From NCBI GenBank assembly GCA_002261195.1, contig MVBO01000020.1, positions 1-64,000 on the forward strand: 64,000 nucleotides of DNA, written 5' to 3'. Position 1 is the stretch's first letter. Each line of letters opens with the position of its first letter. A program made the translations under genes and the position numbers. The DNA comes from Bifiguratus adelaidae. Lineage: Eukaryota > Mucoromycota > Endogonomycetes > Endogonales. The notes under the pieces are model-generated. The model searched no databases. It was not told the DNA's origin and saw only the letters and a list, made by a program, of their open reading frames with translations. Positions 21,895-33,361 of this stretch are shown here, one piece after another.

Positions 21895-23239
21895 CTAGGC
21901 AGCTGACGGTTCTATCTTGCCTCCTTGCATCTGCTGTAAATGTTCCTTGATCTCCACAATACGCGATTCTGTCGTAGGATGGGTTCGTAGAAAGGGTAAC
22001 TCGTATGGAAACATGTTGCTCCACAAATCCTGATGAAGAGCCCGTCGGCGCAACCGCATTTCCTGTTCCATCCTGTCGACCTCCTCCATACGCACCCACA
22101 CTTCCACGGCCTTTTCGGGATCATATCCAGCTTTCAGCATGAGTTCAAGTCCCACCAGATCGGCTTCCGATTCTAGTTTCCGTGAATAGGCGCGGGTAGC
22201 GACGATATCGTTTAGGAAATTTAAAACACCCGTGGCCATGTCGGTCACGACGGGAAACGGAATGGTGACAGCCCAGGCTAGTCCGCGCAAGACATCAAAG
22301 ACTACCGACACGGCGGCACTGAAGCCCATGTTCTCGACCGTGTGTCGTTGGATGACGTGGGCTATTTCATGGCCTAAAATACAGGCCATCATGTCTTCGT
22401 CCCTACCCAGTGCATCAATCATGCCTAAATCCTCCATGAGTGTTGATGCCACATGACATCTCTGCCTTACCGGTATAAATGAATATTTCCTTGGAAGGAA
22501 GCACAAGCGCATTAACCTCTGGCCGATCAATCACAAAGATCTGCCAAGGTCGATGACGCCATTTGGTCCGTCGTTGAGGCGGTTCCGTGCTCCCACTAGG
22601 CGTAATACCACTAGAAGCCAAGAACTTGTCAATACGATTCAAGACGCGAATATTGTCGCGTGGGTAAGGACGGGATCGGTTCATGTCGTCTTCCTGATCC
22701 ACCACGGTCGTTAGGCGTTCACAGGCACGTTGGACCAATTGAACTGACGGATGATCGCCTGATAGTACCCTGCCTGTGCTGGCCCGGGCAAGATCTTCGA
22801 ATCTTTGACTGCTCATGGCCATCTCTTCTTCTTCACCCATGAGAAGGAGCCGTACTCGCCCGGTTCGTGGTGCGAAATCGATACCGAGAGCGAGGACAAT
22901 ACAGGTTGCAAGGATTGGCATCTGGAGAACGACTTTACTTGTTTTAGGGTACTGGTCAAATAGTTTGTAGCGCCACCAGAACGGTAGAATGAGCAGACTG
23001 CTACGTATGAGCGATACAAGTCCATATTTGAGAGACGCAAGGCCGGCGAGCGCAGAATGAGCTGGAGGTGTTGTATGAAAATAACGGTACTTTACAGTGG
23101 TATAGCGCTTGTCTGCGGTTATAAAGGGCCCCCAACAAGGTCGTGGATGTGTCGATAGCAGGGAAGAGGTTCTCTTGGTAGGAGTTGCGGGCAGGGAACG
23201 TCTTGGCAAAGCCTGTCCACCTACCCGTCGCAGAAACAT
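21895..23239 (-). CDS. OMA1: OMA1-like mitochondrial M48 metallopeptidase
   Basis: Oma1 is a zinc metallopeptidase of the inner mitochondrial membrane involved in membrane-protein quality control and stress response. The N-terminus MFLRRVGGQALPRRSLP is Arg-rich and lacks acidic residues, fitting an import presequence. An in-frame ATG at 23278 is possible, but its extra residues fit a presequence less well. A membrane stretch (VVLQMPILATCIVLALGI) follows. One intron joins KEIFIYTG to MIDALGRDEDMMACIL. The catalytic motif is HEIAHVIQRH (HExxH), with the third zinc ligand in ESEADLVGLELM. The C-terminal THPTTESRIVEIKEHL is also typical of the family. Stop at 21895, 56 bp from the PIG-S stop. Confidence 0.9.
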
Positions 23240-23314
23240 GTCGCATCCCAAAAAGGAAATCTCACCCAAGATTCTCATCGAGCACGGCCATGTTAATGGT
23301 GCTTCACAAGAAAT

Positions 23315-25170
23315 CTATTCATCCTCTTCTATGATGAGCGTTGCGCTTGGCCATAGAGCCTTTACATCTCTGATCTTGACATCGTCTCGTGGTTCATGCA
23401 CTGTGCGAGGAAACTGTGTGATAACATTAAACGCGTACTTGTGTTCATAACCCTCTGGAGGAGCAGTAGGCGTTGAAGTCGATGGCGTATCGCTTGAGTG
23501 GAGCAGTGGGTATGTCTCTACAAATTGGTATAACGTCTGCACAAAATTTAGCAATGGCTATAGAAGACCTGCCAATGATGGATAGCAATACGTACTACAA
23601 GGGTTTCATTTCCACGGAATTTGCGAATGACACGATCGCCGTTGGCCAATTTGATATTCAATCGGGCCACATCCTTGTCAGTTGGATCAGGTTCCGATGG
23701 TAGTGTAGAGCACAAGTATAATCGGTACTGCTCCTTCTTGCGTGCCAATTCTTCCTCGGCACGGAGCGCCGCCTTCGCTTCCTCTTCGGCTCTGTTGAGG
23801 GCTTCCTGTTTCTCGCGTTCCCGACGTTCTTTTTCTTGATCTGCACGAAGAGACTCTCTGTAAGCGCGATCTTGTTCCTGACGAAGCTCTCTTTCTTGTT
23901 CACGACGCTGACGCTCCACGCGAGCTCGGTTCATGGCTGGGCCGTATCGATCCACAGCTGCAGTTAAACGAGCAACAAGGGCGTCTACTGTTGTATAACC
24001 CTCGACCTGATCCACTACGGCCATTTTCGGTGATGTTGATGATGAGTTTGATGTGGATGACGATGGATATTGCATGGTGACGATGGCAATAAATGGAAAC
24101 GTGGTTGCAGAAAGAATCGTGCTCACTAATTTACGTAGATTGAGTATAACGCAGCGACATTAGTTGCGTCTCTCACAAACCTTGATACGCTTCCGTCTCT
24201 GCGACATTACCAGCCCAAACTGCAACATTTTTCTCACGAAAGAAGTTGATCAAGTCTGGAGAGCATAGTGTTTCACTACATGGATGTTCTATAAGCCAAT
24301 GATCAACGCACGCGCACGAGCCTGGGCTCACCGATTGAACGCATCCGTATCATCGTGTTCGTCACTTTGCAATATGACAACCAAGAACTGAAGGTTACGC
24401 TTTGCATACTCCAAAGCTTGCGTATAACCTTTCTCCAAGAAGTCAGGATGATCCTCGCCGTATTTGTGTTCAAAGGCGACCTTGAATCTGTGAGCATTTG
24501 CTACAGGATCTTCGGCCCGACGCGTCGCCGAAGATCGAGCATTGCCTGTGGTTCCCGAGGTCAATGATCGACGTGTGAAGAGCCGCACTAAATTCATATG
24601 AGCTTTCGGATTGAGTCAAATTGTACCTTTTATGCGCACTCACAGGCAAAGTTGAGGAAGGCCCAAGTAAAATTCCACGCCAGTCCAAACGGCCATGAAA
24701 GAAGGGCGACGAATCCACCGCGCCGCATGGGTGGCGTCGGTCTGGCTGGCGTAGGAGACCTATGCGAACAATGAGTCATACTCATGCGATTGACTAGTGG
24801 CTCGTCGTTGGACGTACCTTAGTTGCACTGTCTCGGGCAAGTGTCCGAGCGGTTCTCCGTCGGCTGGCGTGTCTGACCTCGTTGGCGCGGAACTCTCTGA
24901 AAGAGCTGTTGCAATCTCAGAGTCCTCCTTTTCTTGAAACACCTGTTGTACAGCAGTCTACAAGACCGCGTCAGTCAATACGTTGCCTTTGAGCCTATCG
25001 TGCGGATATATACCTCTAGATTCCAGTTACTGCGCTCCAACGCAGCAATCGCAGTCTCTTCATTCGTCTCCTCCGTCACAGCCTAGCCATGGTTAGCTTT
25101 GACATCAATCCTCTGCCCAACCCACCTGAAAAGAGCTCAATGTCTCTCTTTGTGCTGGACTCAGTGCCAT
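23315..25170 (-). CDS. FAF2/UBXD8-type UBA-UAS-UBX protein (Cdc48 adaptor)
   Basis: Predicted adaptor recruiting Cdc48/p97 to ER or lipid-droplet membranes in ER-associated degradation. The start MALSPAQRETLSSFQ and a UBA domain (TNEETAIAALERSNWNLETA) come first. A hydrophobic hairpin (GFVALLSWPFGLAWNFTWAF) is coded around 24640-24730. The UAS thioredoxin-like domain follows (YAKRNLQFLVVILQSDEHDD; SPDLINFFREKNVAVWAGNV). A long Arg/Glu coiled coil (about 23740-23930) precedes a C-terminal UBX domain (RLNIKLANGDRVIRKF ... YAFNVITQFPRTVHEP). This is the FAF2/Ubx2/Ucp10 order. About seven introns. The UBX loop usually holding FPR reads QFPRTV, so the Cdc48-binding signature is kept. Divergent from TRR1. 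Confidence 0.88.
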
Positions 25171-25333
25171 GATGCCCTCTCTCGCTCTCACTCTGTGTCA
25201 ACGAAAGCAAACAGTCAAGAGAGAATTCACGTGACCTAGTGACGCTCATTATGAATTAAACAATATCTGATAGTCGTTGGTTAGACTAGGTTTGCAACAT
25301 TGGCTGAAGACGCTCCTCGGCTAGACATCACCA

Positions 25334-25340
25334 TGACTAA
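25334..25340 (-). promoter_or_regulatory. Candidate Yap1/AP-1-like site upstream of TRR1
   Basis: TGACTAA on the + strand (TTAGTCA on the - strand), 309 bp before the TRR1 start, in the region between the UBX gene and TRR1. Fungal Yap1-family factors bind TTAGTCA/TTACTAA and drive thioredoxin reductase in yeast. A single 7-mer can occur by chance, so this is suggestive only. Confidence 0.3.
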
Positions 25341-25534
25341 GCTTTCTTTGTATTCTACTCGATTGTTTGGAATGGTATGACCTCTTATCATGCCATTAAT
25401 ATGATGGTAAATGCGCATCATGGCATCGATCGAAATCCCTACTTCTTGATTAGAAGTCAATTATCTCAGCAGGCTCAAATTTGATTGGTTGATATCATTT
25501 GTCAGCCTGTTCCGTAGCGCGACTTTTTCCTACC

Positions 25535-25577
25535 ATATATAAAAGTTTGGGTTGCAGCTGCTGCTGCTGCTGCTTTT
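25535..25577 (+). promoter_or_regulatory. TRR1 TATA box followed by a CTG/GCT repeat
   Basis: TATATAAAAG at 25535-25544 lies about 105 bp before the TRR1 start, a good core-promoter position. Immediately after, at about 25556-25575, is a short run of six GCT/CTG triplets. It would sit at or near the transcription start or in the 5' leader. Confidence 0.6.
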
Positions 25578-25648
25578 TCCTTTTGTAGTGTATGTTATCA
25601 AACCCCTTGACATCAGCCTTGAGGATACAGAAACGATTATTATCTACC

Positions 25649-26741
25649 ATGGCTAATCACCGCAGAGTTACGATTCTTGGATCAGGCCCAGCAGGTACGT
25701 GAAACAGGGCTTATGCATTGAGCATGACCTAACGGTGATTGCAGGGCATACCGCTGCGATCTACTTGGCTCGGGCTAACCTCAACCCGACCATGTTCGAG
25801 GGAATGTTGGCAAATGGTTTCGCCCCTGGAGGTCAGCTCACAACGACAACCGACGTAGAGAATTTTCCAGGGTTTCCAGAAGGTATCATGGGCCCGGAAT
25901 TAATGGATCGGTTTCGTGCTCAATCGGAGCGCTTCGGCACCGAGATCATCACAGAGACCATCGCCAAGGTTGACCTCCATGCCAAGCCAATCGCGCTCTG
26001 GCGCGAAGGTTCAGAAAACAACGCCGAACCTACCGATACCACAGATGCTCTTATCATTGCCACTGGTGCTTCGGCCAAGCGACTCTTTTTGCCCGGCGAG
26101 GAGACATACTGGCAAAGTGGTATTTCTGCTTGCGCTGTATGTGACGGTGCTGTCCCCATCTTCCGGAACAAGCCGTTGGCCGTTATCGGCGGTGGGACTC
26201 GGCCGCTGAAGAATCCATTTATCTCACCAAATACGCCTCCCACGTTTATGTGTTGGTCCGACGTGACAAGCTTCGTGCCTCCAAGGTCATGGCCTCTCGT
26301 CTGTTGAAGCACCCCAAGATCACTGTCCTCTGGAACACAGTCGCCACCGAAACCCTCGGAGACGGATGCCTATTACAAGGTCTTACGATCAAGGACACCG
26401 TCACCAACGAGACGCGTCGCCTTGATGTAAATGGCCTCTTTTACGCCATCGGCCACGAACCTGCCACAGCTCTGTTCAAGGGCCAAATGGACCTTGATGA
26501 AGATGGCTACATCAAGACCATTCCCGGGACATCACACACGAACATACCTGGTGTTTTCGCTGCCGGTGATGTTCAAGACAAGCGCTACCGTCAAGCTGTA
26601 ACGTCCGCTGGTAGTGGCTGTATGGCTGCTCTCGATGCCGAACGCTACATCACTGAGCACTTTGATGAGGCCGATACCCAAGATCCCGATCAGAAAGTTC
26701 CCGATGGCGGAATGCTTCCCGAAGCTGCTGTAGAACACTGA
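25649..26741 (+). CDS. TRR1: Thioredoxin reductase TRR1 (with one-base frame break)
   Basis: NADPH-dependent flavoprotein that reduces thioredoxin. The start ATGGCTAATCACCGC at 25649 has exon 1 up to the FAD-binding GSGPA, then an intron at about 25695-25744, then [13 protein letters not shown]. Seen in order are [17 protein letters not shown], the redox-active CAVC ([13 protein letters not shown]) and the NADPH-binding AVIGGG. The FAD-binding C-terminal [20 protein letters not shown] closes the domain set. At 26191-26199 the frame breaks: GGCGGTGGGACTCG lacks one base relative to the universal GGGDSAAEE reading, and everything after it reads perfectly in the next frame ([18 protein letters not shown]). 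As the gene is normally essential, a sequencing or assembly deletion is likelier than a pseudogene. The tail after residue ~320 is acidic. Confidence 0.9.
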
Positions 26742-26915
26742 CTACGATCTAACCATGCCTCCAATCCTAAAAGTTCATTGTAATTGTTGCATATTGCGCC
26801 TAGAATGAATAGAGGTATCATAGATATTGATGCGTTGTGTATATTTGCAGCAATCCTCTAAAAGCAAAGATCAATCCTCCCAATTGCGAGATTTCCTTTT
26901 AAGGACTTGTTCACC

Positions 26916-28800
26916 ATGGAGCGGGACGAAAAGGATGTCTTGGAAATCGGCATTATCGGTATGGGAGACATGGGCAAGCTCTATGTTCGCACATTCCTCA
27001 AAGCTGGTTGGAGAAAGTAAGTCGATCGCTCCCCACCCATGTGCTCATTCTGCCATAATTGTAGCATCAACGTCTGCGATCTACCGCACAAGTATGATGC
27101 GCTCTGTCGTGAATTTCAAGGTATACTTCTCACGCTCGTGACGCGGTAGCTAAGACGTGGTTAGACACCAGCGTGCGCGTGTTTAAGGACGGTCATGGTG
27201 TATCAAGGCGAAGCGATTATATTATATACTCCGTAGAAGCCGAGTACATTGATGATGTAGTGTCCAAATTTGGGCCTTGTAAGTTGTATCCTGGGTACTC
27301 TGAAGTCATTGGCTGATGGTCGTGTGTGTTCGTAGCGACCAAGGTGGGGGCGATTGTGGGTGGACAAGTATGTGGTCTGGCATTTGCAAAGGAGCAGATC
27401 AAACTAAGTTATCGCTCGGATAGACCTCCGTCAAGGAGCCAGAGATCAAAGCGTTTGAGGCCCACTTGCCTAAAGATGTTCATATAGTCAGCTTCCACTC
27501 TCTGCATGGTCCTGGTGTCAACCCAAAAGGCCAGCCTTTGGTGAGTAGCTTTTTGCACGTTTCGTGAGCAATGTGTAATGTCAACATGTAGGTCATGATT
27601 AAGCACAGATCTTCTGATGCCATGTTTGAACTCGCCAAACGAGTCTTGGCATGTCTAGAATCTAGATTTGTCTATTTGAGCTACAAGGAGCATGATCGGA
27701 TAACGGCGGATACCCAAGCGGTCACACATGCCGCATTTCTGAGGTAATTGAGGCATTTTGCGTAATGCGGAGACGCGAGTAATGACAGTGAGCAAATTCA
27801 CCAGTATGGGAATGGCCTGGAAAGTGAATAATCAATATCCCGTGAGTACAAAGGACATGTGAATGAAAGCGCCAACTCATTTATGATAGTGGGAGAGCAA
27901 GGTCTTTGCTGGAGGCATAGAAAATGTCAAGATCAATGTTACCCTCCGAATTTACAGCAACAAGTGGCATGTTTATGCCGGTGAGTCCTAGACAGAAGCC
28001 AAAAGGTCTGCCGACTAATGCGATGATTTCTAGGATTGGCTATATTGAACCCGAGCGCACGAATACAGATTCATCAATATGCCAAATCAGTGACGGATCT
28101 GTTTAAGTTGATGATACAGGAGGACAAGGAAGTATTCACCAAGCGCGTTAAAGAGGTACGTCTACAAGTGGCGTCGGTCAAGCGTTTCTGAATCTAATTA
28201 TTACATAGGCCGGCGAATTTGTGTTTGGAGAAAAGAACGCCCATCATGAACCCATTCTCCTCTCCGACAGTATACTAGACGAATTTTCACTTTCCATCGT
28301 TCCGAAGACTGAGCGAGTACCCAACTCTCACTTGTCCTTGTTGGCCATGGTACGTGCTTATTTTTAGTCTTGCATTGTTTGTGACACAAATTCGGCTCTT
28401 GTCATTCCAGGTGGATTGCTGGTATCAACTCGGCCTGAATCCCTACGAGCATATGGTGTGCCAAACCCCGTTGTTCCGCTTATGGATGTAAGTTCACGGC
28501 CGCTCGTTACCCACACCCTTGTTGACGTGTATCTCAAGGGGCATCACCGAATACCTTTTCCGATCCCCCCAAATGCTAGATGAGGCCATCAATGCCGCGC
28601 TCTATAGCAAAGGTATCCGCGCCGATGATACCGAGTTCATGACTGCCGCAAGAGGTTGGGCAGAGTGTGTGGATCTGGGTAATTTTGAAGGTTATCGTAA
28701 GCGATTCGAGACCACTGCCAAGTTCTTTTCCCATCGATTTGAGGAAAGCACAGAGCTTGGCAACCGAATGATTTCAACCATTGTGGAGAAAACGTCATAA
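26916..28800 (+). CDS. TYR1: Prephenate dehydrogenase TYR1
   Basis: Converts prephenate to 4-hydroxyphenylpyruvate in tyrosine biosynthesis using NADP. The start MERDEKDVLEIGIIGMGDMG contains the GxGxxG nucleotide-binding loop. Exons then give INVCDLPHKYDALCREFQ, DYIIYSVEAEYIDDVV, VGAIVGGQTSVKEPEIKAF, the conserved SFHSLHGPGVNPKGQPLV, and EHDRITADTQAVTHAAFLSM with the His/Thr residues typical of the active site. The C-terminal half is helical (VDCWYQLGLNPYEHMVCQTP; LFRLWIGITEYLFRSPQ). Around ten short GT-AG introns interrupt it. This matches monofunctional fungal Tyr1 in length and order. Stop at 28800, only 62 bp before the next gene on the same strand. Confidence 0.9.
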
Positions 28801-28842
28801 AAGGAGGTTGAAATTTGGAACACTTGTGGTCACACCCTGTCT

Positions 28843-28862
28843 CTCTCTCTCTCTCTTGCAGT
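28843..28862 (+). repeat. CT microsatellite ending in a 3' splice-site-like CAG
   Basis: A (CT)n run of about seven to eight units followed by TTGCAG at 28855-28860, ending two bases before the ATG at 28863. It looks like a polypyrimidine tract plus acceptor of a 5'UTR intron. A possible donor is GTTGAA near 28806. Confidence 0.45.
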
Positions 28863-29882
28863 ATGAGGTTGTCGTTACTTCTCGCTCTGACTGCGCCAGC
28901 GCTTGTCTTGGGTCAAACGTCGATACAAGCCTATCTTGGTGTAAGTCAAAGTTGCGCAAACACCTTGCTCTCCTTGACCAGTGATCCACAACTGTCGTGT
29001 CTGTCGGTTGGTGCCTTGACCAATGTCGCGGTCAACTTTACGGATATCTCGACCATGACCGCTGCCCTTAACCAAGTCTGCGGTACTGCGCCGTGCAGCG
29101 ACACTGTCATTCAAAACGTCACGTCGACCATCAATAGCACCTGCGCAGGTGATATCGCTTCAAAGCAGCCGTTGCCCTATGCCGTGTATGTCGCGCTAGA
29201 GTTGTATCAGCCTCTATACCAGTCGGGTAAAGTAATCTTTTCTCGGTTGACTGCTCTGTCTGCATCGTTGCCCTGACACTGTTCTCTCGGCTTGTAGCCT
29301 GCCTCCGAAATTCTACCGGCGGTTATTGCATCCTCGGTAGGTAGAGCAACGGACATATTCTTGCAGGTCTTACTGACTCTTGTTGTTCTCATCCTCAGAA
29401 ACGATTCAGCATTACTCTAACTATGTCCAAGCGAACAGCACTGGCAACGTTAACGGAACAGCCGGCTTGGTTGGCGGGGATTGGACAAGTGTGGTGAACT
29501 CGATCCCGAACAACGTTCTGTGCACGGTCTGTAACAAGAATACTCTCAACCTGCTCGGCAACTACGTGCAAAATCACACGAATGTCTTTGGATCGAACAC
29601 TACGGGAAATATCACGGCGCTAAACAATGCCCTGAGCCAAAAGTGCAGTAAGTGAACGAGTGACGAGCGCTTGCTGGTGCAGCAGATTGACCTGCATTTG
29701 TCTGGCTAGATGTTACAAACTTTTTGGATGGTACTACAAACGCGAACGCTACTAGCTTGGCGGCGCTACAAAACAGCACCAATGGCAGTAGTTCCCCAAG
29801 CGGCTCCTCGACCGTTAGCGTTTCCTACAGCATGATGCTTGTCAGTGCTGTTGCCGTCGCTGCTGCTGTCGCCATGATGTAG
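28863..29882 (+). CDS. GPI-anchored cysteine-rich cell-surface protein
   Basis: Secreted, probably wall- or membrane-anchored protein. It starts with a signal peptide (MRLSLLLALTAPALVLGQ). The ectodomain has two Cys-rich halves with similar spacing: SCANTLLSLTSDPQLSCLS ... LNQVCGTAPCSD, and CTVCNKNTLNLLGNYVQNHT ... ALNNALSQKC. It carries many N-glycosylation sequons (NFT, NVT, NST, NHT). The C-terminus is a Ser/Gly linker (NGSSSPSGSSTVSVS) followed by a hydrophobic tail (MMLVSAVAVAAAVAMM), the pattern of a GPI attachment signal. Three introns are inferred; the second (about 29336-29398) joins STGGYCIL to ETIQHYSNYV. Similar cysteine-patterned proteins are widespread and poorly characterised in fungi. 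Function unknown; adhesion or wall structure is a guess. Confidence 0.75.
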
Positions 29883-29992
29883 ACAAACCTCACCGGACGC
29901 TCATATAAACAGATACCGTAATGATTGTATGGTATGTGTCATGTACAAGTATTTACATGTATCTTCAATATTCTGTATGCTCCAAAACATAC

Positions 29993-31494
29993 TTATTGAC
30001 CTGAAGGAACATTCAAGGGCGAATAGAGCGCTGCTGGCGCTGGGAATGCCGGTGAGCCATCCGGATTCCAGCCAAAGATTTCTGTTCGAGCTAATTGCAC
30101 CCACCATTGAATTTCCGTGTACGCTATCAGAATTACTCTCTCTTACCTGTACGATTTCCCCAGCCTCCATTAGGATCTTGCATGGCATGGTACACTAACA
30201 GATATGAGCGATTGTGTTCCGCGATATCCAAATACGTACCAATCCAAGGCTGCGAGCCGTCTTCGGACACGGTGAAACTAGCATGCCCAGTGCCGTAAAC
30301 GCTGTTGGCCGAATTCTTTTGAAACACACAGCGATCCAACGTCCACCAATTGGAGACGGTCATTGGATCAGCTCCACCGTCAATACCCATCATGCCTAGG
30401 CAATAATCGGGTGTCCAAGATCCGGAGGCCGAGTAGATGAGGAAACAGCGCCCATTGTGGAACAGAATCTCAGGGCCCTCATTGATCGGTGCACCGATTG
30501 TTTCCCATGCGCCTGTGAGAAGAGTGAGATGATCTATGGCACGTTAGCGCTCTTAGAGTCTTACTGGAAGGATGGTGCAAGAGTGCTCGGGATCCAGAAA
30601 TGGTCGTTGGATTCGACATCGGTGCCTGTGGACACGAGTCAGCGGCCAGGAACGCCAAGAGTCATACATACAATATACAAGTTTTGCGTCGTTTGATCGC
30701 TGGGATCCGTCCAGCCCGACCAGATAAAGTACAAGTCTACGAAGCTTCTGTGGGAACACTGTCGTTAGCGGCGACCACTTACTTCCATTCGTGTATTGCA
30801 GAACGGTACCGTCAATGGCCCATTGATCATTGGTGGGATCGGCAATCTAGAAGCATGAGACGCCGTCGATTCAACATTGATGCTTTACCTTTCCAACCAG
30901 CGTGTAACTGCCCATGGGATCGGTGCCTCCTTGAAGAACATACATGCGATGACTTGCGTTATCGCCATTTTGATCCATGGCAAAGTAAATGTACCAAATA
31001 CCATTGATGCAATGGATTTCGGGTGCCCATACGTCGGCGTAACCAGCCGGCGCAGTAAAAACCTGCACAAGTTGAGCTACTGTAGCTTGAGGTGAAAAAT
31101 CCACTCACGGTTGTTTGCTGAGCGTTTCGCCAATCGGTGAGAATGTTGTTTTGGAAAACGGTGATACGGTCTCCTTGGGTGTAGGTCATGTAATAACTCG
31201 ATCCTTGCCTGCGGGAAAATGATAAATTATGTGATGCAGGCAAGTCGAACGCATTGCTTATTACCGAATCACCCATGGATCAGCAACGCTACCATCCTAG
31301 TCGGCCTCATTAGTACGATGATCATATCTTAACCCTTCAATCAGGCTCACCAAAATAGGGTTTTCATAAGTTGCGTGTTTCTGGCGTCGACGAGAGTAGA
31401 GCACTTCAACGCCATTGTTCTTGCCTAACGGAGCCGCAAATAGCAACGAAAGGCTGGTTAGCACGAGGAAAGTGGACGCAAAAAACACCTTCAT
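29993..31494 (-). CDS. Secreted GH43 glycosidase (arabinanase/arabinofuranosidase-like)
   Basis: Glycoside hydrolase family 43 enzymes cut arabinan, xylan side chains or galactan. The start at 31494 gives a signal peptide (MKVFFASTFLVLTSLSLLFA); an ATG five codons upstream is possible. The five-bladed propeller features are the general base Asp in DGSVADPWVIR, the blade YADVWAPEIHCINGIWYIYF, the pKa-modulating Asp in NDQWAIDGTVL, and the general acid Glu in GAPINEGPEILFHNGRCFLI. Also present are the calcium/His region YGTGHASF and SYLLVYHAMQDPNGGWGNRT, then ARTEIFGWNPDGSPAF. Eight exons with GT-AG introns. All three catalytic residues appear intact. Exact substrate cannot be told. It is the only obvious plant-polymer enzyme in the window. 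Confidence 0.85.
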
Positions 31495-31991
31495 TGTTTC
31501 CCCTCCCAATGACGCTCCGCAGTACTATTTAATACCTTAAACAGCGGCATTGTTCCGCCCTCTTGTTACGTTCCCCACGTACAAAACAGATATCCATGAT
31601 CAGTATGATCAAAGTCGAGGACCCCTTGTAAGATTTTGTCCAGATGTGGTAAAGACTGTCAAGATTCGCCCGGAGGGGAAGCCCGGAATGAGAATTTCGG
31701 TAAGCCAGGTGATGAACGGAATAGAACGCCGCGAAGAGATCCGATCAGGACCCTGAGCATCTCGGTATATCATCGATGGAAGCTACTTTCAGAAGACTGG
31801 CGATGGGATGATAGAGTACCGCAGACGGACCCTGAGTTTCCGGTGGGTTCGTTTGACAGGCGAACATTCATCATCTATCACAAGATATTTACAAACATAC
31901 GTACGGACGGTAGCGTCTCTGCCTAATTACATTGCGCGGAGAGTGCCCAAGGGCATCCTTGGGCCGAGCTTCAATATGAGAGAACGGATAC
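31495..31991. other. Upstream region of GH43
   Basis: 497 bp. No coding similarity is visible. An AT-rich TATTTAAT-type sequence at about 31526-31533 lies close to the GH43 start and might be a weak core element. Confidence 0.3.
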
Positions 31992-32192
31992 TTAGCGAGA
32001 CGGTGATCCACCAGGCTTCTTGCCGAACAGGGATGCCTTGGATGACGAAGAGCGGCTTGACGCGCTGCTTTGTGATGCTGCGCATGAGGCAGCATCGGCG
32101 GCCATTGATGCCTTTTTGCTGCCTTGAGCGGGTGCGTAGTAGATTTGGCCTGGTATTTGCTTCGCGATTTGAATCGCTTGAATATGAACCAT
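31992..32192 (-). CDS. Small Ser/Ala-rich hypothetical protein (66 residues)
   Basis: A single uninterrupted frame encodes MVHIQAIQIAKQIPGQIYYA, then a low-complexity Ser/Ala/Lys segment with two cysteines or fewer, ending KKPGGSPSR. There is no signal peptide or membrane helix. In its favour is a TATATA at 32315-32320 about 120 bp upstream on the correct side, and the non-random composition change between N- and C-terminal halves. Against it are the short length and lack of a recognisable family. It sits at the edge of a gene-poor region next to GH43. Confidence 0.35.
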   Translation of the reverse strand: MVHIQAIQIAKQIPGQIYYAPAQGSKKASMAADAASCAASQSSASSRSSSSKASLFGKKPGGSPSR

Positions 32193-33361
32193 GATGAAAG
32201 ATTATTTGTTAGGATTTGAAAACCGTTGTTGGGTGAATCGAGATAGAGACTAATGCGGCTGGCTGGCCTTGCGATGAGCTTGTTGATTGATAGGCTCCGT
32301 GGCTGGTCACCAATATATACAGGTGAGGGTGCCGCAGCCAAGGAAGTGCCGCAGCAAACACCAAGAAACGCCAAGGGGTGCTAAGACTACATTTGATTGG
32401 CTAATCCAATTTCGAGAGCGACTGACACCAAGCCCTAACGTCACGCGCTTGTCTAAAAAAGACATCCTGCGGTCTAAAGAGCATATTTATGTGTATGGAT
32501 CCACTCACAGTTCGGTTACCAGGTGAGGCGCCGCCCATTGTTCATTATCCGGCAAATTTCGAAATTCCCAGTCAAAGTCAGGGCTGGATGACTCAGTTTG
32601 CGCCAGCAATGCTGATATCAAACATAGCCGAAGGGGTTGATCGGACACGCGACGCCAAAGCCGACCCTAGGCGTGTCTGCCTCTTGGCTGCACTTTGTAC
32701 GGCAACTCGGCGTACTCTTGGCCAATCTCCTCATTGCCTATTTAAGTAACTTTTGCTATGAAGCATTTTCAATCCCCGTCTCCCAAGCAGCGAATATGCC
32801 TCCTCACTTTTCGTTCGCGTACACAAAAGAACGTGATCGACTTCATTCGCACCGATGACACGACCCGCCAAGAATACAACAGACGAAAGTCTGGCCCGAA
32901 GCTGAATGCTTCAGGCACCTTTCACATCTTCCGGCACACCAATTGTGGAATGCTGATCGTCGGCTATATCCTATCCAGACGATACTAGGCGCAAGCCTTG
33001 GGACTATATTAACCCTATAGCTCCTCCCTTTACATCGATCCGAAACATATCTGGCAGTTGATTAGCACACTGGTGGACAAAGCGACAGGACTGAATTGAC
33101 CGTAGAGGAAGCTAAGATTGTGTACATACGGTCATTTCTGACAGACCTCATCGGATACGTTCCACGCTGTCGGAGCAGCAGCCAGCGTCTTGAGACACCG
33201 CAAATGGCAGGCCACAAAGTAATCGCGGTCAAAGGCTGAAAAGTTGCACGAAATTTTGAGTTTGTCTCTGCGCATTCCCTGCGTCTTAGTTATAAGAGTA
33301 ACTGTCTACAAAGCATCATAGCGAAGTTATCTCTTTGCTTATCACTGCAACTCATACTTTG
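32193..33361. other. Gene-poor stretch without recognisable genes
   Basis: Only short, unrelated ORFs are present. A TATATA at 32315 probably serves the small minus-strand ORF. A short direct repeat GTGCCGCAGC occurs twice near 32329 and 32347. No terminal repeat, transposase or reverse-transcriptase motif was found. Confidence 0.4.

Noticed and set aside
23240-23450. Plus-strand frame overlapping the OMA1 start as a gene
   Set aside because: It is antisense to OMA1 and the UBX gene ends, with no domain or codon signal.
26191-26199. Programmed frameshift in TRR1
   Set aside because: No slippery heptamer, pause structure or precedent in this family; a base-call deletion at a G-run is simpler.
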